NCBI RefSeq assembly: GCF_008802365.1
Contig: NZ_VZQZ01000009.1
Coordinates: 60,185 to 124,184 of the forward strand
DNA from: Oryzomonas japonica
GTDB lineage: Bacteria; Desulfobacterota; Desulfuromonadia; Geobacterales; Pseudopelobacteraceae
Length of the DNA: 64,000 nucleotides
Direction: 5' to 3'
This document shows, piece after piece, positions 24,880 through 34,049 of the stretch; the stretch's first letter is position 1; each line of letters starts with the position of its first letter. The translations under genes and the position numbers were made by a program. Below the pieces are notes generated by a model. That model was not told the origin of the DNA. It saw only the letters and a program-made list of their open reading frames with translations, and made no database searches.

Positions 24880-25929
24880 TCAATCCACCCGCTGTCGGTA
24901 GGCGTTCAGATAGCGCGCATCCTCGGCATAGGTGACCGGGTAGATGGGGGGCACCGGCTGGGGCTGCAGGTCACTGTCCACGTTTCTGAACGTGAACAGG
25001 CATGAGTTGGACAGGGCCTTGTCGCCCGCGTCCCGGCTGAAGCGCTCGATGTCGGATTGGACGGTGATCGTCGTCTTGCCCGTGTAGACCACCCGCGCGA
25101 TGAATTTGAGCTGGTCGCCCAGAAACACCGGCTGGTTGAAATTGATCCGGTTCACCTGGCACGGCACCACCCTGCCGGGAGCGATCATCTCCGCGGCCAG
25201 GGCCGCCAGTTCATAGGCCCTGCGGACGAGGTAGCCGCCGAACACGGTCTTGGGCACGTTCTCCTGCTCCGGGTACGCCCGCTGGGTCGATGCGAGTACC
25301 AGCTGCCCGACCCGTATGCCGCTGAACCCCTCCGCCTCCTGTTCCTTGTGCAGTTTTTTGAGGAACAGGTACTCGTCCAGGGACGGCATCTCCTCCGCCT
25401 TCGCCAGGCTCTCCCGGTACGCCTGGCGCCGCTGCTCGGCTTTCTTGTAGCGCTTTACCTCGATCTCCTCGGCGTAGGTCAACGGCGGCAGGGCGAGGCT
25501 CCTCGCCTCGCCGCTATCCGCCGAACGGGCGACCATGGTGAAGTAACAGGTGGCAAGATGCCCCCACCCCGCCCCCAGGGATTCGACCCGGATGCCCACC
25601 TCCATGGAAGAACGCCCCACATGGTTGATCTGGGCGGAAAAGACCAGATCGTGGTTCGTGTCGGCCAGGTTCCTGATCACAACGCTGTCGATGGCGGCGG
25701 TGACGACCCGGGCATCCGGGTAAAACCGGTTGACGTAGGCCAGGGTGGTGTTCTCGGCTACCTTGTCGAGGGTTTCCAGAATCTTGCCGAAACGGATATT
25801 GCCGACCATATGCCGGTCGCTCGCCAGAAAGCGCCTGGCCAGGACGGGGTCCGTGGAGAACGGGAGCACAAACAGGTATCTCGTATCGTGCGGGGTAATG
25901 GCTGCACCGTTTTTTTCGCTTTCGTTCAT
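24880..25929 (-). CDS. Double-hotdog acyl-CoA thioesterase
   Basis: A 349-aa protein with two hotdog halves (about 20-165 and 195-330) of the ACOT/BFIT type, which hydrolyse acyl-CoAs. Recognisable elements are the helix region MVGNIRFGKILETLDKVAENTT in the first half (split here across positions 42-63). The second half has FGGYLVRRAYELAALAA and then VNRINFNQPVFLGDQL. It is a stand-alone gene convergent with sixA. The natural acyl chain is unknown. Confidence 0.8.
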   Translation of the reverse strand: MNESEKNGAAITPHDTRYLFVLPFSTDPVLARRFLASDRHMVGNIRFGKILETLDKVAENTTLAYVNRFYPDARVVTAAIDSVVIRNLADTNHDLVFSAQINHVGRSSMEVGIRVESLGAGWGHLATCYFTMVARSADSGEARSLALPPLTYAEEIEVKRYKKAEQRRQAYRESLAKAEEMPSLDEYLFLKKLHKEQEAEGFSGIRVGQLVLASTQRAYPEQENVPKTVFGGYLVRRAYELAALAAEMIAPGRVVPCQVNRINFNQPVFLGDQLKFIARVVYTGKTTITVQSDIERFSRDAGDKALSNSCLFTFRNVDSDLQPQPVPPIYPVTYAEDARYLNAYRQRVD

Positions 25930-26152
25930 AGGGGGGTCCTCTCGCCTGCACCGGAGCCAGCGCTTCGAATACAGGCCGTTTTTTCCCGACGTAGTACTAA
26001 TAGTAAAGCATTATCGCTGCTCCGGCAACTGTCTCGCAGGTCCTGGCTGCGTTTTCCCGGCCATGCGTAAAAAAATCATGACACTGCAACTTTTTTGTAA
26101 CCAAAACGGGAAACGAATCGTCTACCCTGCATAACACGACTGGCCCATACGG

Positions 26153-26190
26153 CACCCCGCGGTCCCCTCCTGGTCGCGGGGATTTTTTTG
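26153..26190 (+). terminator. Rho-independent terminator with no + strand gene before it
   Basis: CCCCGCG / CGCGGGG closes a 13-base loop and is followed by ATTTTTTT. On the other strand there is no T-run. The + strand upstream (25930-26150) holds no gene, so this could end a small RNA, or only mark the 3' side of the chemoreceptor gene. Confidence 0.6.
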
Positions 26191-26215
26191 TCGTATCCCG
26201 CCCCGGCTGCCCTGC

Positions 26216-27913
26216 CTACAGTTTGAAGCTGGCGACCACATCCTGCAACTCCACCGACAGACGGGAAAGCTGCGAGGACGCCTGGCTGACCTCCTGGGAA
26301 CTCTGGGCGCTCTTCTGGATGGTATCGGAAATATCCTGGATATTACTGCTGATTTCCCGGGTGGTGGCGGTCTGTTCCTCCGCGGCCGTAGCGATCTGGC
26401 TGATCTGCTGGGTCACCTCGTTGATCTGGCCGAGGATCTCGGACAGCGCCTGCCCGGAGCGGGCGGCCTCGGTGGTGCCCTTTTCCACCTCGGTGACCCC
26501 CTCCTCCATGGCGGCAACGGCCTGTTTGGTCTCGGACTGGATTGCCTTGATCATCTCTCCGATCTCCCGGGTCGCTCGCGTGGTCCGTTCGGCCAGTGCC
26601 CGCACCTCGTCGGCCACCACGGCGAAGCCGCGCCCCTGCTCGCCGGCCCGGGCCGCCTCGATGGCCGCGTTCAGGGCCAACAGGTTGGTCTGGTCGGCGA
26701 TATCCTCGATGGTAGCCACAATCTCGCCGATCTGGTCGGAGCGCGTGCCCAACTTGTCCACAACCTGGGCCGTGCCGCGGACCTTATCGGCGATGCGCCC
26801 CATGCCTTCGATGGTCGCCTCCACGATGCCGGCCCCCTGCTGGGCGGTGGCGCTGGCCCGGTTGGAGCTTTCCGCCGCCATGTGGCAGTTGTTGGCGATA
26901 TCCGAGCTGGTGGCGGACATTTCTTCACTGGCGGTAGCCACGGTGGTGGCCTGACCGACCACCCGCAGGGAACTGGCGGCGGTCTGCTCGGCGGTACTCT
27001 GAAGCGTCTCCGACGAAGATGAAACAGTCTTGGCGTTTTGGTTGACCCGCTCCATGATCTGCCGCAGGTTCTCCACCATGCGCCGCATAGACTCGTAGAC
27101 CCCGCCTCGTCCGGCCTCCAGGTGCAACGTCAGGTCCCCCTCCGCCACCCGCCCGGAAATCTCGGCCAGATAATCCGGCTCGGTGCCCAGGGAACTGAGC
27201 AGGCGTCGGGTCATGAACACCGACAAAAATGAGATGAGGATAACCAGAACCACGATCACCGTCACAATAGTGTAGATGCCCGCCATCAATTGCTTGCGAT
27301 TTTCTTCGGTAGCCTTTGCGACCAACGCCTCCAGGTCGCCCACATAGTTGCCGGTCCCGACCACCCAGCCGAAGGGCTCGAACAGGAGCGAATAGCTTCG
27401 TTTCGCCTGGGGCACCGTGCTGTCCTTCTTGGTGGTGAAGTAGTCGCTGAAGCCGCCGCCCGGCTGCATCCCGGCTTTGATAATCTCCTGGATATTGTAC
27501 TTCCCCTTGGCGTCCTTTTTGTTGATGCGGCTCTTGCCTTCGGCAGGGCCGCCAAGCAGGACCACATTGACCCCCTGGGTGGTGTCGGCCCAGAAATAGC
27601 CCTCCTTACCGTACCGAAGCGACCGGAGCAGGTCGGCCCCTTGGGACTTGGCCTCATCGAGGGTGATCTCCCCTTTCAGGCTCCGTTCGTGGAGCCGTTT
27701 CAAAAGGGTTACGGCCGTTTCCACCTCGCTTTTGGCCTGGGAATCGAAATCGTTGAAGAGCGACTGGCGGTAGGATTTCAGAAAGCTGGTGTAGCCGGCA
27801 TGGTACTGTTTCAGGGCGATCAGGCCCGTGACCGCGGCCAGGCCGATGCTGGATGCCAGCACCATGATGAGTATCTTGGCGGAAAAGCTGATTTTGCTAC
27901 CTGTAATGCTCAT
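26216..27913 (-). CDS. Methyl-accepting chemotaxis protein with single-Cache sensor
   Basis: A 565-aa chemoreceptor. A membrane helix near 15-37 is followed by a periplasmic sCache_2-type domain (about 45-190; [38 protein letters not shown]). A second helix (about 210-232) leads to HAMP and a signalling domain with the conserved hairpin tip [20 protein letters not shown] and [20 protein letters not shown]. Cache_2 domains often bind small organic acids, and dcuB lies upstream, so a dicarboxylate signal is possible. The ATG at 27913 follows GGAGG. Confidence 0.93.
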   Translation of the reverse strand: MSITGSKISFSAKILIMVLASSIGLAAVTGLIALKQYHAGYTSFLKSYRQSLFNDFDSQAKSEVETAVTLLKRLHERSLKGEITLDEAKSQGADLLRSLRYGKEGYFWADTTQGVNVVLLGGPAEGKSRINKKDAKGKYNIQEIIKAGMQPGGGFSDYFTTKKDSTVPQAKRSYSLLFEPFGWVVGTGNYVGDLEALVAKATEENRKQLMAGIYTIVTVIVVLVILISFLSVFMTRRLLSSLGTEPDYLAEISGRVAEGDLTLHLEAGRGGVYESMRRMVENLRQIMERVNQNAKTVSSSSETLQSTAEQTAASSLRVVGQATTVATASEEMSATSSDIANNCHMAAESSNRASATAQQGAGIVEATIEGMGRIADKVRGTAQVVDKLGTRSDQIGEIVATIEDIADQTNLLALNAAIEAARAGEQGRGFAVVADEVRALAERTTRATREIGEMIKAIQSETKQAVAAMEEGVTEVEKGTTEAARSGQALSEILGQINEVTQQISQIATAAEEQTATTREISSNIQDISDTIQKSAQSSQEVSQASSQLSRLSVELQDVVASFKL

Positions 27914-28035
27914 GCGAACCTCCGTCAAATGGTGATGTGGTATCATTCCGATGCGTTATCCAGGTTAGGCGCTACAAGCGGTGCATCCCGATCACGGCAG
28001 GCCGTCAACAACGGCGATGAAGAGATGATACTAAA

Positions 28036-28243
28036 GATTTGCCACTTGTCATTTTGTGTGGCGGCACGCTGTGCCGTTCGGAGCATGAAGCTCACATCCC
28101 GCATGACGGTATTGGCAAGCTGGGTGCTGTTTTGCGGGATCTACGTGGAGCATCTCCTTGCCGTTGACCTTGGCCACGGAGACGTGCTTTTGGGTGAGCA
28201 GGTGTATATTGTCTTATCGCCCCCCCCGGGGGTACGGATTCCA
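28036..28243 (-). pseudogene. Remnant of the N-terminus of class I fumarate hydratase
   Basis: The minus strand encodes, across three frames, pieces matching the start of the FumA/FumB family. First comes NPYPRGG or, in the next frame, GGDKTIY. Then LLTQKHVSVAKVNGKEMLHV and DP. After another frame change LANTVMRDVSFMLRTAQ and NDKW follow. E. coli FumA from memory has LLTSDYVSV, ILKVEP, ASFMLRP and ENDK in the same order. The rest of the roughly 500-aa enzyme is absent. It lies just past the dcuB terminator, so an ancestral fumarate transporter-fumarase pair seems to have lost the enzyme. Confidence 0.72.
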
Positions 28244-28251
28244 TTTTCGAC

Positions 28252-28291
28252 CCAAAAAAGGTGAGCACGTTGTCGTGCCCACCTTTTCAAT
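28252..28291 (-). terminator. Terminator of the dcuB transcript
   Basis: On the minus strand the stem AAAGGTGGGCACG / CGTGCTCACCTTT with an ACAA loop is followed by TTT, about 80 bases after the dcuB stop. Confidence 0.8.
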
Positions 28292-28368
28292 ATGGAGCGA
28301 TCAACTCCGTTGTGATCTCCCATGTTCGGGACAAACTGGCGGCTCCGGGCCGCGGATGAAATTCCGGC

Positions 28369-29697
28369 CTAGAACATCACCTGCGAGATGGTATAGGCCA
28401 CCACGGTCGATACCGAGACACCGATCAAGCCGGGGATCATGAAGCTGTGATTGAGCAGGTACTTGCCGATGTGGGTCGTGCCGGTGCGGTCCATGTTGAT
28501 GGCGGCCAGGTCGCTGGGGTAGAAGGCGAAGAAGAAATAGGCGTAGCTGGCCGGCATCAGGCCCAGGAGCAGCGGGATCGGCAGGCCGAGCGCCAGGCCC
28601 AGGGGGAGCGTTATGGCGAGGGTGGCTGCCTGGCTCTTCACAAAGGCGGAGATGCAGAAGGTGGCGATGGCGAAGGTCCAGGGTGCCATCTTGACCATGA
28701 TGCCGATGTTCTCCACCAGGAACTTCTTGTTGGCGGTGATGAAGGTATCACTCATCCAGGCGATACCGAAGATGGACACGACCGCGATCATGCCGGCGAT
28801 GAACACGCTGGAGTGGGCGATTTCCTTGGCCTTGACGTTGGCGGAGAACATGATGAAGGCGCCGTAGCCAAGCATGACGAACTGAACCACCGTGGTCATG
28901 GGGATCGGCTTCTTATCCAACCCCAGGGGGAGCAGTTGGGGGCAGCTTGCCAGCAGGATGATGGTGCCGACGCCGGCGAAGAACAGGAGCACCGAAATCT
29001 TCGCGGTGGTTGAGATCTCCTTGCCCAGGGTCGTGACATCGGCGTCCAGGTTCTTTTTGAAGTCAGGGTCCTGCAGCCGTGCCTGGAAATCGGGGTCCTT
29101 GTCCAGGTCCTTGCCGCGGTTGAAGCTCCAGGCGGCGGCGGCCAGGACACCGATGATGCCGGCCGGCATGGTGACCATGATGATGTCGATCAGGGTGACC
29201 GGATGCCCGGCCTTGGCGGCGAATCCCAGGAAGAAGGTCACGGCCGCCGCAACCGGGCTGGCGGTGATGCCCATCTGGGAGGCGACGCTGGAGATGGCCA
29301 TGGGGCGCTCCGGGCGGATCTTGGTCTTCAGGGCCACGTCGGAGATGACCGGGAGCAGTGCGTACACGGCATGGCCGGTGCCGCAGCAGACCGTCAGGAA
29401 GAAGGTGGAGAGCGGCGCCAGGATGGTCACGTATTTGGGATGGGCGCGCAGCATCTTCTCGGTCAACTGCACCAGGTAATCGAGGCCGCCGGCAACCTGC
29501 AGGGTCGCCGACGCCGTAACCACCGCCAGAATGATCAGCATGACGGCGATGGGAGGCTCGGAGGGGGCGCTGCGGAAACCCAGCACCAGCAGTGACACGC
29601 CCAGACCTCCGATCATACCAAGTGCTACGCCACCTCTGCGGATACCTATGAGTACGGCACCCAGTACGAGCACAAATTGGATCCAGAACATTGCCAT
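28369..29697 (-). CDS. dcuB: Anaerobic C4-dicarboxylate transporter, DcuA/DcuB family
   Basis: A 442-aa inner-membrane carrier exchanging or importing fumarate, malate, aspartate or succinate. There are ten or more hydrophobic segments. Family marks include the stretch TVCCGTGHAVYALLPVISD and RPERPMAISSVASQMGITAS (first and second conserved loops). Length is normal. Downstream lies the fumarase remnant, and further down a Cache chemoreceptor. DcuA versus DcuB cannot be separated securely by eye; the symbol reflects the Geobacter fumarate transporter. Confidence 0.9.
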   Translation of the reverse strand: MAMFWIQFVLVLGAVLIGIRRGGVALGMIGGLGVSLLVLGFRSAPSEPPIAVMLIILAVVTASATLQVAGGLDYLVQLTEKMLRAHPKYVTILAPLSTFFLTVCCGTGHAVYALLPVISDVALKTKIRPERPMAISSVASQMGITASPVAAAVTFFLGFAAKAGHPVTLIDIIMVTMPAGIIGVLAAAAWSFNRGKDLDKDPDFQARLQDPDFKKNLDADVTTLGKEISTTAKISVLLFFAGVGTIILLASCPQLLPLGLDKKPIPMTTVVQFVMLGYGAFIMFSANVKAKEIAHSSVFIAGMIAVVSIFGIAWMSDTFITANKKFLVENIGIMVKMAPWTFAIATFCISAFVKSQAATLAITLPLGLALGLPIPLLLGLMPASYAYFFFAFYPSDLAAINMDRTGTTHIGKYLLNHSFMIPGLIGVSVSTVVAYTISQVMF

Positions 29698-29861
29698 GAC
29701 GAACCTCCACCTTGAGGGATAAATTAGCGGATTAACATGATCCGCGCTTAAACTCTATCCCTTGCTAAAGCACAGTCAATGCCAGCATGGCAATTATTTG
29801 GCAACATTTCGATATTATTACGCAAATGTGAACATAATCGCCGTATTCAAGAGAGAAACCT

Positions 29862-29969
29862 CCATAACCGCAGGTTATGGAGGCAGCGTATATCATGGCG
29901 TAGACATTGTGATTTCAAGGAGATAGCTACTCACATAACCGTAGGTTAGGTTATAACCGCCGGTTATGG
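29862..29969. repeat. Three ATAACC-N3-GGTTA palindromes
   Basis: Copies lie at 29862-29880 (CCATAACC, GCA, GGTTATGG; perfect), 29935-29948 (one arm one base short) and 29953-29967 (ATAACC, GCC, GGTTAT). They sit between the divergent dcuB and radical SAM genes, so they could be operator sites for either. No regulator for them is visible nearby. Confidence 0.55.
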
Positions 29970-29985
29970 GAGTTCAAAGAAATCA

Positions 29986-30064
29986 CCCCCCCCTGACCCC
30001 CTCCTTATCAAGGAGTGGGAAGGACTGGACGTTTTCCTCCCCTCCTAGCTTAGGAGGGGCCGGG
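29986..30064. repeat. GC-rich intergenic hairpins
   Basis: Two inverted repeats in tandem: CCCCCTCCTT / AAGGAGTGGG near 29998-30019 and CCCCTCCTA / TAGGAGGGG at 30039-30059. They look like dispersed intergenic palindromes of the kind common in these genomes. The remaining 29698-29860 stretch is AT-rich promoter-like sequence with no gene. Confidence 0.5.
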
Positions 30065-30111
30065 GGTGGTAGCCATCCTCAGGCTTGCCATAGGGGCCTC
30101 TATTCATCATA

Positions 30112-31647
30112 ATGGCCCACATGCTCCTCATATTCCCCCCCGTAGCCAAGCCGTGCGAACCGCCGGCCGGTATCGTCCAACTGGCGGCCGCCCTGCACAG
30201 CCGCGGCCTTCCCTGCCGAGTGCTGGACGCCAACCTGGAAGGGCTGCTCTGGTTATTGGAACAACCGTGCAGCGCCGACGACACTTGGAGCCGCCGTGCC
30301 GCCAAGGGGCGCGCACGCCACCTGGCCGACCTGCGGTCTGGCGACCTGTACCGCTCGCCAGACCGCTACAGCCGGGCCGTGCGCGACCTGAACCGTCTGC
30401 TGGCCGTGGCTGGCCAGGCAGGCAGCGCGGTCGTCGGCCTTGCGGACTATCAGCACGCCCACCTCTCCCCCCTGCGGAGCGCGGACCTGCTCTTCGCCGC
30501 CCAACATCCCGAACAGAACCCCTTCTATCCCTGGTTCAGCGCCGGTTTCGAGGCATGGCTCGACGGCATCGCCACGGTCGGCTTTTCCCTCAACTACCTG
30601 AGCCAGGCGCTCACCACCTTTGCCATGATCGGCCTGGTGAGGAAACGCTTCCCCTCCCTGCGCATCGTCCTGGGGGGCGGCTTGGTCACCTCGTGGCTGC
30701 GCCAGCCGGGGTGGCAGAACCCCTTCGGCGGGCTGGTGGACCACCTGATAGCGGGACCGGGGGAGATCCCCCTGCTGGAACTCCAGGGCTCCGCCGCCCC
30801 GGACCAGGGGCGCGTCAGGCCCGACTACACCCTGCTGCCCATGGGCGACTACCTGGCCCCCGGCTTCATTCTCCCCTACGCGACTGCCGGCGGCTGCTAC
30901 TGGAACAACTGTTCCTTCTGCCCGGAGCGGGCCGAGGGGAACCGCTACACGCCGCTGCCGGTTGGCGAGGCCCTGGCCGACCTGCACGCCCTCGCCACCC
31001 ACACCAAGCCGGTGTTGCTGCACCTGCTGGACAACGCCCTGAGCCCGGCCTTCCTGCGGGCCCTGGCCGCCGATCCGCCCGGCGTTACCTGGTACGGCTT
31101 CGCCCGTTTTGGCAGGGAGTTGGCCGACCCGGATTTCTGCCAAGCCCTAAAGCGTTCAGGGTGCGTGATGCTCAAACTGGGGCTGGAATCGGGGGACCAG
31201 GGGGTGCTGGACCGGCTGCACAAGGGGATCGATATCGGGGAGGCGTCCAAGGTGCTGCGCAATCTGCAAGCGGCGGGAATCGGGGTCTACCTTTATCTCT
31301 TGTTCGGCACCCCGGCCGAAACCGAAGCCGAGGCCAGGCACACCTTGGAATTCGTGGTGCGCCACCACGAGGCCATCACCTTCATGAACCTGGCCCTGTT
31401 CAACATGCCGATCTGCGGCGACGAGGCGGCCGGCTACGGCATCGACCCGTTCTACGAGGGGGACCTGTCCCTCTACACCGCGTTCCGCCATCCCAACGGC
31501 TGGGACCGCAAACAGGTGCGGGGCTTTCTGGACAAGGAGTTCAAGCGCCACCCGGCCGTAGGGGCGATCATGAGGAACGACCCGCCCCTGTTTACCTCCA
31601 ATCACGCCGCGTTTTTTGTTGGTAGGGCTGGTGGGCTGCGCAGGTAA
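30112..31647 (+). CDS. B12-binding-domain radical SAM protein
   Basis: A 511-aa protein. The N-terminal cobalamin-binding-like region starts LLIFPPVAKPCEPPAGIVQLA and includes RIVLGGGLVTSWL. The radical SAM domain has its cluster motif as GCYWNNCSFCPE (near residue 263): four residues between the first two Cys instead of the usual three. Later elements (KLGLESGDQGVLDRLHKGID) match the family. The substrate is unknown. It is a single gene between dcuB and accessory genes. Confidence 0.82.
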   Translation: MAHMLLIFPPVAKPCEPPAGIVQLAAALHSRGLPCRVLDANLEGLLWLLEQPCSADDTWSRRAAKGRARHLADLRSGDLYRSPDRYSRAVRDLNRLLAVAGQAGSAVVGLADYQHAHLSPLRSADLLFAAQHPEQNPFYPWFSAGFEAWLDGIATVGFSLNYLSQALTTFAMIGLVRKRFPSLRIVLGGGLVTSWLRQPGWQNPFGGLVDHLIAGPGEIPLLELQGSAAPDQGRVRPDYTLLPMGDYLAPGFILPYATAGGCYWNNCSFCPERAEGNRYTPLPVGEALADLHALATHTKPVLLHLLDNALSPAFLRALAADPPGVTWYGFARFGRELADPDFCQALKRSGCVMLKLGLESGDQGVLDRLHKGIDIGEASKVLRNLQAAGIGVYLYLLFGTPAETEAEARHTLEFVVRHHEAITFMNLALFNMPICGDEAAGYGIDPFYEGDLSLYTAFRHPNGWDRKQVRGFLDKEFKRHPAVGAIMRNDPPLFTSNHAAFFVGRAGGLRR

Positions 31648-31823
31648 CAAACTTGCGATGGACTCTTCTGATAAAAAGCTGTATATCGGTCCAGAGTGGT
31701 CTGCTGAACAGCCATTGCAACGTGTTTAATTTGTGATGGTATTTGAATGTCCTGAAGATAATCCGTACTATATTGCAGCTGACATGCGGTCTAACCAGAC
31801 TTATTTATACCAGAGGGAAGATC

Positions 31824-32627
31824 ATGGCAATACCTGAACATATTTACAAGTACGAAAGCATAAATGCTTACAGCCTAAAGAACTTAAAAGCACAGTCCAT
31901 TTACATGTCTTCCCCACTTTTATTTAATGATCCGTACGACTGCGCGTTAAGTACTGTTATGAAAGAGATTTCAGATACAGATCTTGACAAATTGATTTCA
32001 CATTACGTGGGACGAGAAGATGTGCCGGAACCGGTAAAAAAACAGTTCCTCACGGCCACCAAAGACGAACTAAAGGACATGTTTTTCCGAGCAAGCAAAT
32101 CAGCTATTGAGCAAAACGTTCAACAGTTTTTAGAACTTAGAGGGGTGTCATGTTTTTCAGAAAAAATGGATGACCTATTGATGTGGGCGCATTACGGTGG
32201 ATGCTATCGCGGATTCTGCTTGGAGTTCAGAACTGACTCTGAAATGTTTAACAAGCTGAGACAAATTCATTACAGTTCTGACATTCCACGGGTAGATGTT
32301 GCCACATGTTTAATCGAGAACGACTTTGACCACATCGCAGACCTTTACTGCACAAAGTCTATAAACTGGCAATACGAGCGAGAATGGCGGCTAATTCATC
32401 AGAAAGCTGGCACTTTATATGTATATCCGTCAGAAGCACTGAAAGCCATTTATTTTGGACCGAATACTGATGCACATATGATGGAAATTTTGTGTCTCAT
32501 CATTCAGGGCCAAAACCCTCAAGTTGAGTTTTGGCGGGGCCATCTTAGTAAATCTGAGTTCAAAGTTGAATTTGAAAAGGTAGACTACATGCCGCATGTT
32601 GTTGCGAAGGAATTGGGGTTAGTATAA
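31824..32627 (+). CDS. DUF2971 protein
   Basis: A 267-aa soluble protein of the DUF2971 family: IYKYESINAYSLKNLK and IYMSSPLLFNDPYDCAL at the start, then VSCFSEKMDDLLMWAHYGG, FCLEF and WQYEREWRLI. The function is not established; members often sit in variable or defence-related loci. The ATG at 31824 follows AGAGGGAAG. Base composition is more AT-rich than the neighbours, in line with acquisition by transfer. Confidence 0.85.
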   Translation: MAIPEHIYKYESINAYSLKNLKAQSIYMSSPLLFNDPYDCALSTVMKEISDTDLDKLISHYVGREDVPEPVKKQFLTATKDELKDMFFRASKSAIEQNVQQFLELRGVSCFSEKMDDLLMWAHYGGCYRGFCLEFRTDSEMFNKLRQIHYSSDIPRVDVATCLIENDFDHIADLYCTKSINWQYEREWRLIHQKAGTLYVYPSEALKAIYFGPNTDAHMMEILCLIIQGQNPQVEFWRGHLSKSEFKVEFEKVDYMPHVVAKELGLV

Positions 32628-32806
32628 CCAGAAAGAAAACGCGGGTAAGGCCGACAAATTTAATATTTGGAAATTGGGAAAAATTAGGGACACCTTCCGG
32701 TTTTCACACAGAAAAGAGGGGAAGCGTCACTAGCTTCAAAGCTTGGTACCGGATGTAGCAAACGGCGCAGCGCCAGAACTGTTGGCACAAAGAGGGAAAA
32801 TAATTT

Positions 32807-33481
32807 ATGGGATTAGATGCTGTGGAATTGGTGATGGCGGTTGAAGAGGAGTTTCAGATTGCGATTTCCGATTCCGAGGCATGCGAATGCACAACTGTTG
32901 GGAAGCTGGTAGAGTTGGTGCATTCACGCTTGCGGCACACAAGCAAGGGCCCATGTCCATCCCAACACTCTTTCTACATCGCGAGACAAAAACTGATCGA
33001 AATTACTCACATTCCCAGGCATCAAATAAAACCGGATACAAATCTTGGTGACATAATCCCCAGAAAAAAACGAAAGAAACTCTGGAAAAAAGTGACGACG
33101 GCATTGAGCGAAGGCGTATTTTATCAGAACCGACTCGTCCGTCCCAAATGGATGATCTACGGCTTAATCCCGGCCTTTTTCGTTCTATCCTGTGCCACCT
33201 TCATTTTCTGGCTTGGCTTTCCTTTCTCCCTAGCAATTATTTCAACTCTGCCAGTTTATATCATTCTTGTGATGACCACGCAGTTGTTCGCTTCGGAGTT
33301 CCCGGCTGAAATGTCACAAGTGAAAGACCTAATAAAGCTAGTTAAATCGCTCGACTCCAGAACATGGTCAGAGGAAGAGGTCTTTGCAAAGATAAAAACC
33401 GTTACCGCTGAGCAACTTGGAATAAATGAGTCGCTCATCACGCGTGACGCGAAATTTGTTGATGATCTAGGGGCAGGCTGA
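32807..33481 (+). CDS. Acyl-carrier-like membrane protein, apparently C-terminally truncated
   Basis: A 224-aa protein with ACP-like pieces at both ends. Residues 1-42 (GLDAVELVMAVEEEFQIAI, then TVGKLVELV) match helices 2-4 of an acyl carrier protein, but Gly replaces the phosphopantetheine Ser. Residues 46-105 are a basic segment (FYIARQKLIEITHIPRHQI). Two membrane helices follow at about 114-160. The C-terminus (186-224) matches the first helix of an ACP and ends FVDDLGAG, just where DSL should follow. A stop there removes the attachment Ser. I recall longer relatives in other phyla; this copy is probably broken. Confidence 0.6.
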   Translation: MGLDAVELVMAVEEEFQIAISDSEACECTTVGKLVELVHSRLRHTSKGPCPSQHSFYIARQKLIEITHIPRHQIKPDTNLGDIIPRKKRKKLWKKVTTALSEGVFYQNRLVRPKWMIYGLIPAFFVLSCATFIFWLGFPFSLAIISTLPVYIILVMTTQLFASEFPAEMSQVKDLIKLVKSLDSRTWSEEEVFAKIKTVTAEQLGINESLITRDAKFVDDLGAG

Positions 33482-33590
33482 AATGGAAAGGGAGTAAGAT
33501 AAGGGTCTACAAATTCCAAAAATTGCAAGTTGCAGGCATGACAACAGCCTTTTAATGGGTGACACCATAATTGTTTTTCAAGGAGCTTTC

Positions 33591-33896
33591 ATGCACTACC
33601 TACTGTTCTACAACGTTTCTTCCGACTATCTGGAGCGCAGAGCCGAGTTTCGCGCCGAACATCTCACTCTTGCCTGGCAGGCACAAGCACGGGGCGAACT
33701 CATTCTCGGCGGGGCGCTGGCCGACCCGGTGGACGCTTCGGTGCTGCTGTTCAAAGGGGAGTCGGACGATGTCGCCAAGCGGTTCGCGGCTGCCGATCCC
33801 TACGTTAAAAACGGTCTCGTTACAAGCTGGCGCGTGCGCCCCTGGACAACGGTCGTCGGCGAGGACGCGACTTCGCCGGTTAGGCCGGAGTCATAA
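33591..33896 (+). CDS. YciI-like protein
   Basis: A 101-aa protein of the YciI/YCII fold: MHYLLFYNVSSDYLERRAEF, with His in EHL and the later ADPYVKNGLVTSWRVRPW. It is small, cytosolic and of uncertain enzymatic role; the fold is related to chlorophenol-dioxygenase and DGPF-type proteins. The ATG at 33591 follows AAGGAG. GC content returns to the level of the core genes here. Confidence 0.85.
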   Translation: MHYLLFYNVSSDYLERRAEFRAEHLTLAWQAQARGELILGGALADPVDASVLLFKGESDDVAKRFAAADPYVKNGLVTSWRVRPWTTVVGEDATSPVRPES

Positions 33897-34049
33897 ATGA
33901 GGCAAGATGAGGCGGGGCTCTCGAATTTTGGAATTTGGAAACCAGCCCCCTGGCCTCGCCCTAGAGCCGATTCGCAAGTGTTCTTGGTTCGGTGGCAACA
34001 ACGTTAAGCAGTAGAGTGAACATCTCTCAATACGAGGAGGAGCAAGGCC

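Noticed and set aside
28141-28323. 60-residue protein after dcuB
   Set aside because: It crosses the dcuB terminator and is only one frame of the fumarase remnant.
30066-31625. 519-residue + strand frame overlapping the radical SAM gene
   Set aside because: Pro/Arg/Gly-rich shadow frame without family features; the frame starting at 30112 has the cluster motif.
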